NCBI RefSeq assembly: GCF_041261445.1
Contig: NZ_JBGCCU010000006.1
Location: forward strand, 186,001 to 250,000
Origin: Catenulispora sp. EB89
Lineage (GTDB): Bacteria; Actinomycetota; Actinomycetes; Streptomycetales; Catenulisporaceae
Direction of reading: 5' to 3'
Length of the DNA: 64,000 nucleotides
Shown: one piece after another, positions 7,675-18,140 of the stretch
Layout of the letters: the number at the start of each line of letters is the position of its first letter
How positions within the stretch are numbered: the first letter of the stretch is position 1
Position numbers and translations under genes: made by a program
Notes under the pieces: model-generated
The model's database searches: none
What the model was told of the DNA's origin: nothing
The model's input: the letters and a program-made list of their open reading frames with translations, nothing else

Positions 7675-9699
7675 ATGCGGACGACCGCCAAGTCTTCGTC
7701 GTCGTCTTCGGCACCTCGGCGGCGGAGCGCCGGCCCGGTGTTGGAGCGGGTATTGGGTCCGGAGGACTTGGCGGGGTTGGACTCCGTCGAGCTCGCCGCG
7801 CTGGCCGAGGAGATCCGCGGCTTCTTAATTGAGAAGGTGTGCGCGGTCGGCGGTCACCTCGGGGTGAACCTCGGCGTGGTGGAGCTCACCATCGCGCTGC
7901 ACCGGGCGTTCCGCTCGCCGCACGACGTGCTGCTGTTCGACACGGGGCACCAGAGCTACGTCCACAAGATCCTCACCGGCCGCGCGCCCGGATTCGACAC
8001 CCTGCGCCGGCGCGGCGGCCTGTCCGGCTACCCCTCGCGGACCGAGTCGGCGCACGACTGGATCGAGAACTCGCACGCCTCGACCGCGCTGAGCTACGCC
8101 GACGGCATCGCCAAGGCGTTCCAGCTGCGCGGCGAGCTGGCCGACGGCTCCGGTGACCCGGCCCGGCGGCACGTCGTGCCGGTGATCGGCGACGGCGCGA
8201 TGACCGGCGGGCTGGCCTGGGAGGGGCTGAACAACCTGGCCGGGGCGAGTGACCGGCCGGTGGTGATCGTGCTGAACGACAACGGCCGCGCCTACGCGCC
8301 GACGGTCGGCGGCATCGCGACCCACCTGGGCGGCCTGCGCGCGGAGCAGGGAGAGCACGGAGAGCGCCGAGACCGCGGAGAGCACCGAGACCACGACGAG
8401 GCCGCAGAGCACGCAGAACACGCAGAACACCGCGCCCGGCACCTGTTCGGCGACCTCGGCCTGGCCTACGTCGGCCCGGTCGACGGCCACGACATCACCG
8501 CCACCGAGCAGGCGCTGCGCGAGGCGGCGGCGCTCGGCCGGCCGTCGCTGGTGCACGTGATCACGACCAAGGGCCGCGGCTTCGCCCCCGCGGAGTGCGA
8601 CGAGGCGGACCGCATGCACGCGGTCGGCGTCGTGGACCCGCACACCGGGACGCCGACCAAGGCCCCGAAGAAGAGCTGGACCGAGGTGTTCGGCGAGCAG
8701 ATGGGCGCGATCGGAGCCGAGCGGCCCGACGTCGTGTGCGTCAGCGCGGCGATGGTGCTGCCGGTCGGCCTCGGCGAGTTCGCCGGCCGGTTCCCGGAGC
8801 GGATCTTCGACGTCGGCATCGCCGAGCAGCATGCGGTGTGCTCCTCGGCAGGGCTGGCCGCCGCCGGGCTGCACCCGGTGGTGTGCGTGTACTCGACGTT
8901 CCTGAACCGGGCCTTCGACCAGGTGGTCATGGACGTGGCCCTGCACAAGGCGGGCGTCACGTTCGTCCTGGACCGGGCCGGGGTCACCGGGCCGGACGGG
9001 GCCTCGCACCACGGGATGTGGGACAGCGCGATCCTCGGCGTGGTCCCGGGCCTGCGGCTGGCGGCGCCCCGCGACCCGGCGCGGCTGGCGGAACTGCTGC
9101 GGGAGGCGGTGGCCGTCGACGACGCGCCGACCGTGGTCCGCTTCCCGAAGGCCGAAGCGGGGCCGGATATCGAGGCGCACGCTCGGATGAACGGCGTCGA
9201 CATCCTGTACCGCGCGGCGGGACGGCCGTTGGACGTGCTGATCGTCGCGGCCGGCGTGACCGCGCGAACCTGCCTGGCCGCCGCCGAGGAACTGGACCGG
9301 CTGGGCATCGGGGCGACGGTGGTCGACCCGCGGTGGATCCTGCCGATCAACCCGCATCTGGCACATCTGGCCGACCGGCACCGGCTGGTGGTGACCGTCG
9401 AGGACAGTGTGCGCAGCGGCGGGATGGGGACGGCGTTGGCGCAGGCGTGCGCGGACGCGGAGTCGACGACGCCGGTCCGGGTGATGGGACTCCCGCAGGA
9501 GTTCCTGGCGGCCGGCGGGCGCGAGGAGATTCTGGAGAGCGCGGGGATGGCGGTGCGGGACATCGTCGCGACGGTGGTCGACGGGCTGCGGGCCGGGCCT
9601 CGGGTCGGGCCTCGGATCAGCGTGCCGGACAGCCTGGAGCTGATGGAGATCCCTGAGATTCCACGGGTTCCACAGATTCCCCAGGTTCCGCGCGGTTGA
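7675..9699 (+). CDS. dxs: 1-deoxy-D-xylulose-5-phosphate synthase
   Basis: A 674-residue ThDP-dependent enzyme that condenses pyruvate and glyceraldehyde 3-phosphate into DXP, the first step of the MEP isoprenoid pathway. Visible motifs are DTGHQSYVHK (H92), the ThDP/Mg2+ motif GDGAMTGG (about 172-179), and VGIAEQHAV with the catalytic Glu at about 384. The start is the ATG with AGGAG five bases upstream. Two oddities occur. Where other DXS enzymes have a conserved linker before VGPVDGHD, this one carries a run of Glu/His/Arg repeats (about residues 220-258). The C-terminus ends in an IP/VP-repeat tail. ispG follows 48 bp later, and the hopanoid genes lie nearby, so this copy probably feeds hopanoid synthesis. 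Confidence 0.96.
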   Translation: MRTTAKSSSSSSAPRRRSAGPVLERVLGPEDLAGLDSVELAALAEEIRGFLIEKVCAVGGHLGVNLGVVELTIALHRAFRSPHDVLLFDTGHQSYVHKILTGRAPGFDTLRRRGGLSGYPSRTESAHDWIENSHASTALSYADGIAKAFQLRGELADGSGDPARRHVVPVIGDGAMTGGLAWEGLNNLAGASDRPVVIVLNDNGRAYAPTVGGIATHLGGLRAEQGEHGERRDRGEHRDHDEAAEHAEHAEHRARHLFGDLGLAYVGPVDGHDITATEQALREAAALGRPSLVHVITTKGRGFAPAECDEADRMHAVGVVDPHTGTPTKAPKKSWTEVFGEQMGAIGAERPDVVCVSAAMVLPVGLGEFAGRFPERIFDVGIAEQHAVCSSAGLAAAGLHPVVCVYSTFLNRAFDQVVMDVALHKAGVTFVLDRAGVTGPDGASHHGMWDSAILGVVPGLRLAAPRDPARLAELLREAVAVDDAPTVVRFPKAEAGPDIEAHARMNGVDILYRAAGRPLDVLIVAAGVTARTCLAAAEELDRLGIGATVVDPRWILPINPHLAHLADRHRLVVTVEDSVRSGGMGTALAQACADAESTTPVRVMGLPQEFLAAGGREEILESAGMAVRDIVATVVDGLRAGPRVGPRISVPDSLELMEIPEIPRVPQIPQVPRG

Positions 9700-9747
9700 C
9701 GCCGCTCCGGCCGCCGCTTTTCCGATGTGGAGAACGAGGAGAACACT

Positions 9748-10863
9748 GTGAACGCCATCGACCTCGGACTGCCTGCCTTCCCGAGCGCGGGAACCCGCGA
9801 GCGACGAAGGATCAGTCGGCAGCTCGACGTCGGCGGCGTGCCGGTGGGCGGCGGCGCGCCGGTGTCCGTGCAGTCGATGACCACGACGCTCACCGCCGAC
9901 GTGAACGCCACGCTGCAGCAGATCGCGCAGCTGACGGCGGCCGGCTGCCAGATCGTGCGGGTCGCGGTGCCGTCGCAGGACGACGCCGACGCGCTGCCGG
10001 CGATCGCGAAGAAGTCGCAGATCCCTGTCATCGCCGACATCCACTTCCAGCCGAAGTACGTGTTCGCGGCGATCGACGCCGGCTGCGCGGCGGTCCGCGT
10101 GAATCCGGGCAATATCAAGGCTTTCGACGACAAGGTCGGCGAGATCGCGCGCGCCGCCGAGGATGCCGGGATCCCGATTCGGATCGGAGTGAACGCCGGA
10201 TCCCTGGACAAGCGCCTCTATGAGAAGTACGGCAAGGCGACGCCCGAGGCGCTGGTCGAATCAGCACTCTGGGAATGCTCGCTGTTCGAGGAGCACGGGT
10301 TCCGGGACATCAAGATCTCGGTGAAGCACCACGATCCGTTGGTGATGGTGGCCGCGTACCGGTTGTTGTCGGAGCAGTGCGACTACCCGCTGCACCTCGG
10401 CGTCACCGAGGCCGGGCCGCTGATGCAGGGGACGGTGAAGTCGGCGGTGGCGTTCGGGATCCTGCTGTCGGAGGGGATCGGGGACACGATCCGGGTGTCG
10501 CTGTCCGCGCCGCCGGTCGAAGAGGTCAAGGTCGGTATCAGCATTCTGGAATCGCTGGGGTTGCGGCGGCGGCATCTGGAGATCGTGTCGTGTCCGTCGT
10601 GCGGGCGCGCGCAGGTGGACGTGTACAAGCTGGCCGAGCGGGTGCAGGCGGCGTTCGAGGGGTTCCCGCATCCGATGCGGGTCGCGGTGATGGGGTGCGT
10701 GGTGAACGGGCCCGGGGAGGCGCGCGAGGCGGACATCGGGGTGTCGTCGGGCAACGGCAAGGGCCAGATCTTCGTGCGCGGCGAGGTGGTGCGGACGGTG
10801 CCCGAGGGGCAGATCGTCGAGGCGCTGGTGGAGGAGGCGCTGGCGCTGTCCGAGGGGTCATGA
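9748..10863 (+). CDS. ispG: 4-hydroxy-3-methylbut-2-enyl diphosphate synthase (IspG/GcpE)
   Basis: A 371-residue [4Fe-4S] enzyme that converts MEcPP to HMBPP in the MEP pathway. The cluster ligands are visible as C282 and C285 (SCPSCGR) and C317 ([10 protein letters not shown], with the ligand Glu just after). The N-terminal TIM barrel shows VQSMT and VNPGNI. GTG at 9748 is chosen because GAGGAG lies 6 bp upstream. It is in line with dxs and overlaps the next gene (ATGA), so the three form an operon. In Streptomyces hopanoid clusters a dxs-ispG pair also sits next to shc. Confidence 0.96.
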   Translation: MNAIDLGLPAFPSAGTRERRRISRQLDVGGVPVGGGAPVSVQSMTTTLTADVNATLQQIAQLTAAGCQIVRVAVPSQDDADALPAIAKKSQIPVIADIHFQPKYVFAAIDAGCAAVRVNPGNIKAFDDKVGEIARAAEDAGIPIRIGVNAGSLDKRLYEKYGKATPEALVESALWECSLFEEHGFRDIKISVKHHDPLVMVAAYRLLSEQCDYPLHLGVTEAGPLMQGTVKSAVAFGILLSEGIGDTIRVSLSAPPVEEVKVGISILESLGLRRRHLEIVSCPSCGRAQVDVYKLAERVQAAFEGFPHPMRVAVMGCVVNGPGEAREADIGVSSGNGKGQIFVRGEVVRTVPEGQIVEALVEEALALSEGS

Positions 10864-11630
10864 GCGGGGGGCACGCGCACCGGGGGGTCGCGCTCGTGAC
10901 CGGTTCGTCGTCGGGCATCGGCGCGGTGACGGCTGCGGCGTTGGCCGAGCGCGGCTACCGCGTGGTGGTGCACGGCCGCGATGAGCAGGCGACGGCTGCG
11001 GTGGCGATGGCGGTCGACGGCGTGCCGGTGTGCGCGGACCTGGCACGCGAGGGCGAGGCCGAACGACTCGCGGAGCGGGCTCTGCAGGTCGGGGCGGGGC
11101 GGGTCGAGGTGCTGGTGAACAACGCGGGGTTCGGGTGGGAGGGAAGCTTCGGGGCGATGCCGGCGGGGACGGCGGAGCGGCTGCTGGCGGTGAATCTGGC
11201 GGCGCCGATCGCGTTGACGCGTGCGCTGCTGCCGGGGATGCGGGAGCGGGACGCCGGGCGGCTGGTGTTCGTCAGCTCGATCGCGGGGCGGGTCGGCGTG
11301 GGGGGCGAGGCGGTGTACGCGGCGAGCAAGGCGGGGCTCGGCTGTTTCGCGGACAGCTTGCGTGCGGAATTGCGCGGCACGCGGGTCGACGTCGGGGTGG
11401 TCGTGGCGGGGGTGATCGCGACGCCGTTCTTCGAGCGGCGCGGGGCGCCCTACGCGCGGCGGTGGCCGAAGCCGATTCCCGTGGAGACGGCGGCTGATGC
11501 GGTCGTGCGGTGCGTGGAGCGGGGGGCGGCGGAGGTGTTCGTGCCACGGTGGTTGCGGGTGCCGGTGGCGGTGCAGGGCGTGGCGCCGGGGGTCTATCGG
11601 TGGTTGGAAGGCCGGTTCGGGCAGGGGTGA
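10860..11630 (+). CDS. Short-chain dehydrogenase/reductase
   Basis: A 256-residue classical SDR. The NAD(P) motif TGSSSGIG occupies residues 15-22, NNAG follows, and the catalytic Ser is in VSSIAG with Y153 and K157 in YAASK. The ATG overlaps the ispG stop (ATGA), so it is translationally coupled to dxs-ispG. The substrate is unknown; a role in modifying a hopanoid or another isoprenoid is inferred only from the operon. Confidence 0.9.
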   Translation: MSGGHAHRGVALVTGSSSGIGAVTAAALAERGYRVVVHGRDEQATAAVAMAVDGVPVCADLAREGEAERLAERALQVGAGRVEVLVNNAGFGWEGSFGAMPAGTAERLLAVNLAAPIALTRALLPGMRERDAGRLVFVSSIAGRVGVGGEAVYAASKAGLGCFADSLRAELRGTRVDVGVVVAGVIATPFFERRGAPYARRWPKPIPVETAADAVVRCVERGAAEVFVPRWLRVPVAVQGVAPGVYRWLEGRFGQG

Positions 11631-11671
11631 GCAATGCCCCGCCCGAACCGGTTCGCGCGCCTGCAGGACAC

Positions 11672-12664
<993 letters not shown>

Positions 12665-12676
12665 ACCGTGCTCCTT

Positions 12677-12745
12677 AGTCCAAACCAAACGGTTCGGTTT
12701 GGACTCTATCCGGAACCCGGCCGCCGGCCAAACCGAACGGTTCGG
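12677..12745. promoter_or_regulatory. Two TetR-type operators (CCRAACGGTTCGG) in a divergent promoter
   Basis: Site 1 (12677-12705) is a 29-bp palindrome with core CCAAACGGTTCGG flanked by AGTCC and GGACT arms. Site 2 (12733-12745) is the perfect 13-bp palindrome CCGAACGGTTCGG. Both lie between the aldo/keto reductase start and the TetR start. The shared core indicates one regulator, most likely the adjacent TetR, controlling both genes. Confidence 0.8.
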
Positions 12746-12763
12746 CCCGGCTAGACTTGGCGG

Positions 12764-13399
12764 ATGCCCCCTCAGGCCGGCGCACAGACTGGCGCACAGA
12801 CCGGCGCAGACGCCACCGACCCCGGCGGCGACTCCACCCGCGACCGCATCGTCGCGGCGGCCACGGCCGAGTTCGCGCAGCACGGGATCGCCGGCGCCCG
12901 CATCGAACGGATCGCGAAGGCGGCGAAGACGAGCAAGGAACGCGTCTACGCGCACTTCCGGAGCAAGGAAGCGCTCTACCGGTACGTCGCCGACCGGGAA
13001 CTGGCCGCGGTGGCCGAGGCGGCCCGCATGGACCCGGCCGACCTGCCCGAGTACGCCGGACGGATCCACGACTACTTCGTCCGACACCCCGACCGGCACC
13101 GGCTGATGGACTGGGGCCGGCTGGAGTTCCCCGGAACCCCCGATCTGGACAGCCCCATGCACAAGACCATCCGGTTCAAGGTGGAGCAGCTGCGCCGGGC
13201 CCAGGAGGCCGGGCAGCTGGATCCCGCCTGGGAGCCCCTCGACATCCTGATCTTCGTGCACCAGATCGCCACCGCCTGGGCCGGGCAGCTCGGCCTCGCT
13301 TCGGCGGAGGCCGGGCTGGTGCGCGAACCTTCGCCGGCGGCCCGGCGCGCGGCGATCATCGCCGCGGTGCAGCGCATGTTCCCGGCCGCCGAGGTCTAG
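12764..13399 (+). CDS. TetR-family transcriptional regulator
   Basis: A 211-residue regulator. After a Gln/Thr-rich tail of 24 residues the TetR HTH occupies about 26-72 (TRDRIVAAATAEFAQHG ... RVYAHFRSKEALY). The C-terminal ligand domain has the MDW and RRA segments seen in the TetR_C_33-like group. It is divergent from the aldo/keto reductase, and two palindromes lie in between. Repression of that enzyme and of itself is the likely role. The ligand is unknown. Confidence 0.92.
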   Translation: MPPQAGAQTGAQTGADATDPGGDSTRDRIVAAATAEFAQHGIAGARIERIAKAAKTSKERVYAHFRSKEALYRYVADRELAAVAEAARMDPADLPEYAGRIHDYFVRHPDRHRLMDWGRLEFPGTPDLDSPMHKTIRFKVEQLRRAQEAGQLDPAWEPLDILIFVHQIATAWAGQLGLASAEAGLVREPSPAARRAAIIAAVQRMFPAAEV

Positions 13400-13404
13400 T
13401 TCCG

Positions 13405-13505
13405 GCAGTGCGGTGCGTGTCCGCCGCCACCGGGGCCTGGCATCCTGCGGTGCAATGCGGTGCGGTGCGGCGCGTGCTCGCCGCCGCCGACACCCGGCAT
13501 TTCAC
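13405..13505. repeat. Imperfect tandem duplication between tetR and hpnH
   Basis: Two copies of a unit of roughly 60 bp (TGCGGTGCG...GCCGCCG...CCTGGCAT-like) fill the convergent gap between tetR and hpnH, with a short GCGGT run inside. No gene is visible. Confidence 0.5.
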
Positions 13506-13535
13506 ACGGCGCGCCGCAGCTCCCGGCCGCCGCGC

Positions 13536-14540
13536 CTAACCCTCCCGCAGCGCCCGCACCGACTCGCGCAGTGAGCCGAGCGTGGCGAACACGGCGGTCG
13601 GCTCGTACCCGCAGTGCGCCATGCAGTTCGCGCAGCGCGGGTCGTTGCCGCGGCCGTAGCTGTCCCAGTCGGTCTCCTCCAGCAGCTCCTTGTACGTCGC
13701 CGCGTAGCCGTCCGACATCAGGTAGCAGGGCTTCTGCCAGCCGTACAGCGAGTAGCTCGGGATGGCCCAGGCCGTGCAGGGGAAGTCGGTCTTGCCCTCC
13801 AGGAAGTCCAGGAACAGCGGGCTGTGGTTCAGGCGCCAGCGCTGGCGGTTGCCGTCGGCGAACGCCTTGCGGAACAGCTCGCGGGTCTGCTTCACCGGCA
13901 GGAAGTGCTCCTGGTCCGGGGCCTTCTCGTAGGCGTAGCCGGGGCTGATCATCATCTGGTCGACGCGCAGGTCGTCGTTCAGGTAGTCCAGGATGTCGAT
14001 CACGTCCTGGGGCGAGTCCGTGTCGAAGATGGTCGTGTTCGTCGTCACGCGGAAGCCGCGGCGGCGCAGTTCGCGGACGGCGGCCACGGCCTCGTCGAAG
14101 ACGCCTTCCTTGCAGACCGACTCGTCGTGCCGTTCGCGCAGGCCGTCCAGGTGGACCACCCACGTGAAGTAGCGCGAGGGCTTGAAGCGGTCCAGCTTCT
14201 TCGGGATCAGGAGCGCGTTCGTGCACAGGAACACGTAGCGCTTCATCTTCACCAGTTCGTCGACGAGTTCGCCGATCTGCGGGTGCATCAGCGGCTCGCC
14301 GCCGGCGATGGAGACCATCGGCGCCCCGCATTCGCGCATCGCGGCGAGCGCCTGCTCGATCGGCATGCGCTTCTTCAGCTCCGCCGCGGGGTGCTGGATC
14401 TTGCCGCAGCCGGCGCAGGCCAGGTTGCAGGCGAACAGCGGTTCCAGCTCCACCAGGAGGGGGAACTTCTCGCGGCGGCGCAGTTTGTTGCCCAGGATGT
14501 AGCTTCCGATGCGGACGCTCTGGCGGACCGGCATTCCCAT
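13536..14540 (-). CDS. hpnH: Adenosyl-hopene transferase HpnH (radical SAM)
   Basis: A 334-residue radical SAM protein. The cluster motif C38-x3-C42-x2-C45 is in FACNLACAGCGK, followed by AGGEPL. The C-terminus has a SPASM-like Cys set (CANCMAHCGYEP). HpnH joins the 5'-deoxyadenosyl radical to diploptene, giving adenosylhopane, the first step of the C35 side chain. It lies downstream of hpnG and shc on the same strand, as in Streptomyces. The ATG at 14540 has GGAGGCGCGGAAC before it. Length and motifs are normal for the family. Confidence 0.96.
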   Translation of the reverse strand: MGMPVRQSVRIGSYILGNKLRRREKFPLLVELEPLFACNLACAGCGKIQHPAAELKKRMPIEQALAAMRECGAPMVSIAGGEPLMHPQIGELVDELVKMKRYVFLCTNALLIPKKLDRFKPSRYFTWVVHLDGLRERHDESVCKEGVFDEAVAAVRELRRRGFRVTTNTTIFDTDSPQDVIDILDYLNDDLRVDQMMISPGYAYEKAPDQEHFLPVKQTRELFRKAFADGNRQRWRLNHSPLFLDFLEGKTDFPCTAWAIPSYSLYGWQKPCYLMSDGYAATYKELLEETDWDSYGRGNDPRCANCMAHCGYEPTAVFATLGSLRESVRALREG

Positions 14541-14577
14541 GTTCCGCGCCTCCTTGCTGGTTGTGCGGATGTTCTTC

Positions 14578-15219
14578 TCAGACGTGTTCGAGAGCTGTGG
14601 CCCAGTGCCGCAGCACGGTGCCGATGGCTTGGAGTCTTTTGCGGGCGATCAGGCCCGCGCGGAGGGTCGAGGGACGGACCAGTGGGTGGTCCGGAGTGTC
14701 GACCACGACCCGGATGACGGCGAAGGGCCGGCCGCGGGCGGTCGCGACGAGGGGGAACGACTCCATGTCCACCGTGGTCACGCCCTGTCCGGCCAGCCGG
14801 GTCAGGTCCTCGGAGTTCGCGACGTGGTCGACGGTGGCGATCGGGCCGGTGACGACCGCGGGCGTCTTCCGCCCGGCGGTGATCAGAGCGTGCGCGGTGT
14901 GCGGCTCCGGCGCCTCGTCGAGTTCGGGCTCCAGTATCAGGTGCTGTTCCAGCGCGAACGCGATCGAGTCCGCCCACGGGCACTCGATCACCCGCTCCCC
15001 GCGCCGCACCTCGTCGGCGACGACCACGTCCCCCGGCTTCAGGCAGCCGTCGGTGGCGCCGCCGAACCCCGCGACGGCCAGCACGTCGAAGGCCGGGTCC
15101 CGCTGCGCGAACTCCTCGGCGCGCCGGATGCCCATGCCGACGCGCTCGACCCGCAGGCCGTCGGTCTTCAGGGCCCGGGCTTCGATGCCGAGTGCCGCGC
15201 AGACAAGGAGATCAGTCAT
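14578..15219 (-). CDS. hpnG: Hopanoid-associated nucleosidase/phosphorylase HpnG
   Basis: A 213-residue protein of the nucleoside phosphorylase/MTA-SAH nucleosidase fold, with AVAGFGGAT and a TVDMESF segment (the family's M-E ribose-binding pair). HpnG removes adenine from adenosylhopane to give ribosylhopane. The ATG overlaps the stop of shc (ATGA), and AAGGAG precedes it, so it is coupled to shc. The hpnH gene follows 37 bp downstream. Confidence 0.92.
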   Translation of the reverse strand: MTDLLVCAALGIEARALKTDGLRVERVGMGIRRAEEFAQRDPAFDVLAVAGFGGATDGCLKPGDVVVADEVRRGERVIECPWADSIAFALEQHLILEPELDEAPEPHTAHALITAGRKTPAVVTGPIATVDHVANSEDLTRLAGQGVTTVDMESFPLVATARGRPFAVIRVVVDTPDHPLVRPSTLRAGLIARKRLQAIGTVLRHWATALEHV

Positions 15220-17111
15220 GACAGGGCCTTCACATAGCGGCCCAGCGCGCTGATCGGGAACACCAGCCGGTACAGGTGGTAGTTCAGGTAGAAGTCGCCG
15301 GGGAAGCCGGTGCCGGTGAAGTGGTCCTCGTCCCAGGTCCCGTCCGCGCGCTGCGTGCGAGTCAGGAACCGGACTCCGGCCTCGACCGCCATCCCTCGCT
15401 CCTCCCCCGCCGCCAGCAACGCCAGCAGCGCCCACGCGGTCTGCGACGCGGTCGACACCCCGCGCCCGACCCACCGCTTGTCGCGGTAGGAACGCAGGTC
15501 CTCGCCCCAGCCGCCGTCGTCGTTCTGGTGCTCCTCCAGCCAGCGGACGGCCCGGCGGATCATCTCGTCCTCCGGATCGACGCCAGCTGCGACCAGTGCC
15601 GGGACCACGGCGCCGGTGCCGTAGACGTGGTTGGCGCCCCAGCGCCCGAACCACGACCCGTCGCTCTCCTGCTCCCTGACCAGCCAGTCCAGCGCGCGCC
15701 GCGAGGCGGTCGAGCCGCCGCGTCCCAGCGCCGCGTACGCTTCCAGCGTGTGCGCGGTGACGTCGGCGGTCGGCGGGTCGATGACCGCGCCGAAGTCGCA
15801 GAACGGCAGCTTGAGCGCCAGGGTGCGGGTGTTGTCGGCGTCGAAGGCGCCGTAGCCGCCGTCCTTGCAGGCCATGCCCTCCAGCCATTCGACGCCCCGG
15901 CGGATCGCGGGGGCCGCGTCCGGGTGCGCGACGCGGTTCAGCGCGAGCAGCACCTCGGCGGTGTCATCGGTGTCGGGGTAGCCGTCGTTGTCGAACTCGA
16001 AGGCCCAGCCGCCGGGGGCGACCTTGGGGCGCCGCACCGACCAGTCGCCGGGGTTGGTGATCTCCTCGCCGAGCACCCAGTCGGCGGCCTTGACCAGGGC
16101 CGGGTGGTCCTCGGGCAGGTCGGCGTCGCGCAGCGCGGTCATCGCCAGGACGGTGTCCCACACCGGGGACTGGCACGCCTCCAGGCGGCGTCCGCGCTCG
16201 TCGCGGATGATGAACCCGTTCAGGCCCTCGATGCCCTTGCGCATCACCGGGTGGTCGACGCCGTAGCCGAGCAGGTTCAGCGCCATCAGCGAGTACACCC
16301 ACGGCGGCTGGATCCCGCCCCAGGACCCGTCGGCCTCCTGCCGCGCGATGATCCACTCGGCGGAACGGCGCAGGGCGGCGTCGCGGACGGAGCGCAGCGG
16401 GCGCCGTTCGTAGACGTGCAGCGCGCGGTCCAGCGTGGTGAAGAAGCCGCGCTTGGCCGGGGTGCGGCGGCCGGTCCGCAGCTCGCTGAGGTCGAAGCCG
16501 AGCTCGCGCACCGGACGCAGGGCGTTGACGATGGTCAGCGGCACCACGGTCTGCCGGGCCCAGCAGGCCCAGTCGTAGACGTTCAGCGGGAACCATTTCG
16601 GCAGGTAGATGAGCTCCGGCGGCATGACCGGCAGGTCCGACCACGGCCATTCGCCGAACAGCGCCAGCCAGATCCGGGTGAAGACCCGGCTGGCCTCGAT
16701 GCCGCCGGACTCCAGGATGAAAGTGCGTGCGGCGGCCATGTGCGCGGCATCCTGCGGATCGCCGGCCATCCGCAGCGCGGCGTAGGCCTCGATGGTCGTC
16801 GACAGGTCGGCCGGGCCGTCGAAGAAGTTGGCCCAGGTGCCGTCGGCGCGCTGCTGGGAGCGGATCCAGGCGGCGGCCTCGGCGGTCTCCTCGGCGGTGC
16901 GGATCCCGAGGAACTGGCGCAACAGCAGGTCCTCGGCGTCCATCGTGACGTTCGTCTCGAGTTCGCCCTTCCACCAGCCGGCGGCGTTCTGCAGGCCGAG
17001 CAGGTGGTCGGCGGCGGCCTTGAGCGTCGCGGCGGCCTCGGAGGCTCCGGGGGAACCGGAGGAGTCGGAGGACCCGCTCGCGCTCACGGCCTTGTCGATG
17101 ACGTCTGTCAC
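15216..17111 (-). CDS. shc: Squalene-hopene cyclase
   Basis: A 631-residue cyclase, the usual size. It turns squalene into hopene/hopanol at the membrane. The catalytic acid motif DxDD is DTDD at about 380-383, in YPDTDDTAEV. Repeated QW motifs are visible, such as RRQEADGSWGG, REQESDGSWFGRWG, QNDDGGWGED and RTQRADGTWDED. The GTG start has AGGGA six bases upstream. It lies between the prenyl synthase and hpnG, coupled to the latter. It is the core gene of the hopanoid pathway here. Confidence 0.98.
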   Translation of the reverse strand: MTDVIDKAVSASGSSDSSGSPGASEAAATLKAAADHLLGLQNAAGWWKGELETNVTMDAEDLLLRQFLGIRTAEETAEAAAWIRSQQRADGTWANFFDGPADLSTTIEAYAALRMAGDPQDAAHMAAARTFILESGGIEASRVFTRIWLALFGEWPWSDLPVMPPELIYLPKWFPLNVYDWACWARQTVVPLTIVNALRPVRELGFDLSELRTGRRTPAKRGFFTTLDRALHVYERRPLRSVRDAALRRSAEWIIARQEADGSWGGIQPPWVYSLMALNLLGYGVDHPVMRKGIEGLNGFIIRDERGRRLEACQSPVWDTVLAMTALRDADLPEDHPALVKAADWVLGEEITNPGDWSVRRPKVAPGGWAFEFDNDGYPDTDDTAEVLLALNRVAHPDAAPAIRRGVEWLEGMACKDGGYGAFDADNTRTLALKLPFCDFGAVIDPPTADVTAHTLEAYAALGRGGSTASRRALDWLVREQESDGSWFGRWGANHVYGTGAVVPALVAAGVDPEDEMIRRAVRWLEEHQNDDGGWGEDLRSYRDKRWVGRGVSTASQTAWALLALLAAGEERGMAVEAGVRFLTRTQRADGTWDEDHFTGTGFPGDFYLNYHLYRLVFPISALGRYVKALS

Positions 17112-17123
17112 AGGTATCCCTAC

Positions 17124-18140
17124 CTAGTTGTCCCGATGGGTGACGAAGCGCGCGACGGCGAGGAACTCGTCCCGCACGTCGTCGGGGATGTCGGCGGTGG
17201 CCAGCCGGTCCTGGGCGGCGGCGATCCGGGCGTCGGCGGCGTTCTCGGCCCAGGCCCGGCCTCCGGCCTCCTCGATCAGCGAAGCCGCCTCGACCAGCTG
17301 CGGCTCGGTGAGCGGTTCGGACTGCGTGTACAGCAGCGCCAGCCGCCCGGCGGCCGGGGTGCCGGACCCGAGGGCCGCGGTCACCGGCAGCGACTTCTTG
17401 CGCGAGCGCAGGTCGTTCAGCACCGGCTTGCCGGTCACCTCCGGCTCGCCCCAGATGCCGAGCAGGTCGTCGACGAGCTGGAAGGCCAGGCCCAGGTCCT
17501 CGCCGAACCCGGACAGCGCCAGCGCCAGCCGGTTCGGGGCCTCGGCCAGCACCGCGCCGATCGAGCAGGAGCAGGCGAACAGCGCCGCGGTCTTGTCCAT
17601 CGACATCACGGTGCACTCGTCGAGGGTGACGTCGGTCCGGGTCTCGAAGCCCAGGTCGAGGGCCTGGCCGGCGATCAGCTTGCGGGTGGTGGCGGCTATG
17701 TGGCGGGCGGCGCGGTGCGCGCCGGCGGTGCCGCGGTCCAGCAGCACCTCCTCGGCCAGCGCCAGCAGCGCGTCGCCGGCCAGGATCGCGGCCGGGACGC
17801 CGAAGACGGTCCAGGCGGCCGGGCGGTGCCGGCGCATGCGGTCGTTGTCCATGACGTCGTCGTGCAGCAGCGAGAAGGCGTGCACGAACTCGACCGCGAC
17901 CGCGGCCGGCACCACGCGCGCCATGTCGGCGCCGGCGGCGCGGCCGGACAGCAGCGCCATCGCCGGTCGCAGGGCCTTGCCGCCGGTCGGGCCCTGCGGC
18001 GCCGAGCCGTCGGCCTCGACCCACCCGAAGTGGTAGGCGGCGACCCGGCGCATCCGGGGGTCCAGCCGTTCGACGGCGGCGCGCATCGCCGCCTCCACCA
18101 TTTCGCGGCCGGCGGTCACGGCGTGCGGGACGACTGTCAT
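17124..18140 (-). CDS. Polyprenyl (farnesyl-type) diphosphate synthase
   Basis: A 338-residue E-prenyltransferase. The first Asp-rich motif is DDVMD (about 94-98, followed by ND and RR) and the second is DDLLG at about 224. The residues before the first motif (HAFSLLH) lack bulky aromatics right next to it; chain length cannot be fixed by eye, but FPP is expected because the neighbours make squalene. The ATG overlaps the stop of hpnE (ATGA). It lies just upstream of shc in the same order as in S. coelicolor. Confidence 0.92.
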   Translation of the reverse strand: MTVVPHAVTAGREMVEAAMRAAVERLDPRMRRVAAYHFGWVEADGSAPQGPTGGKALRPAMALLSGRAAGADMARVVPAAVAVEFVHAFSLLHDDVMDNDRMRRHRPAAWTVFGVPAAILAGDALLALAEEVLLDRGTAGAHRAARHIAATTRKLIAGQALDLGFETRTDVTLDECTVMSMDKTAALFACSCSIGAVLAEAPNRLALALSGFGEDLGLAFQLVDDLLGIWGEPEVTGKPVLNDLRSRKKSLPVTAALGSGTPAAGRLALLYTQSEPLTEPQLVEAASLIEEAGGRAWAENAADARIAAAQDRLATADIPDDVRDEFLAVARFVTHRDN

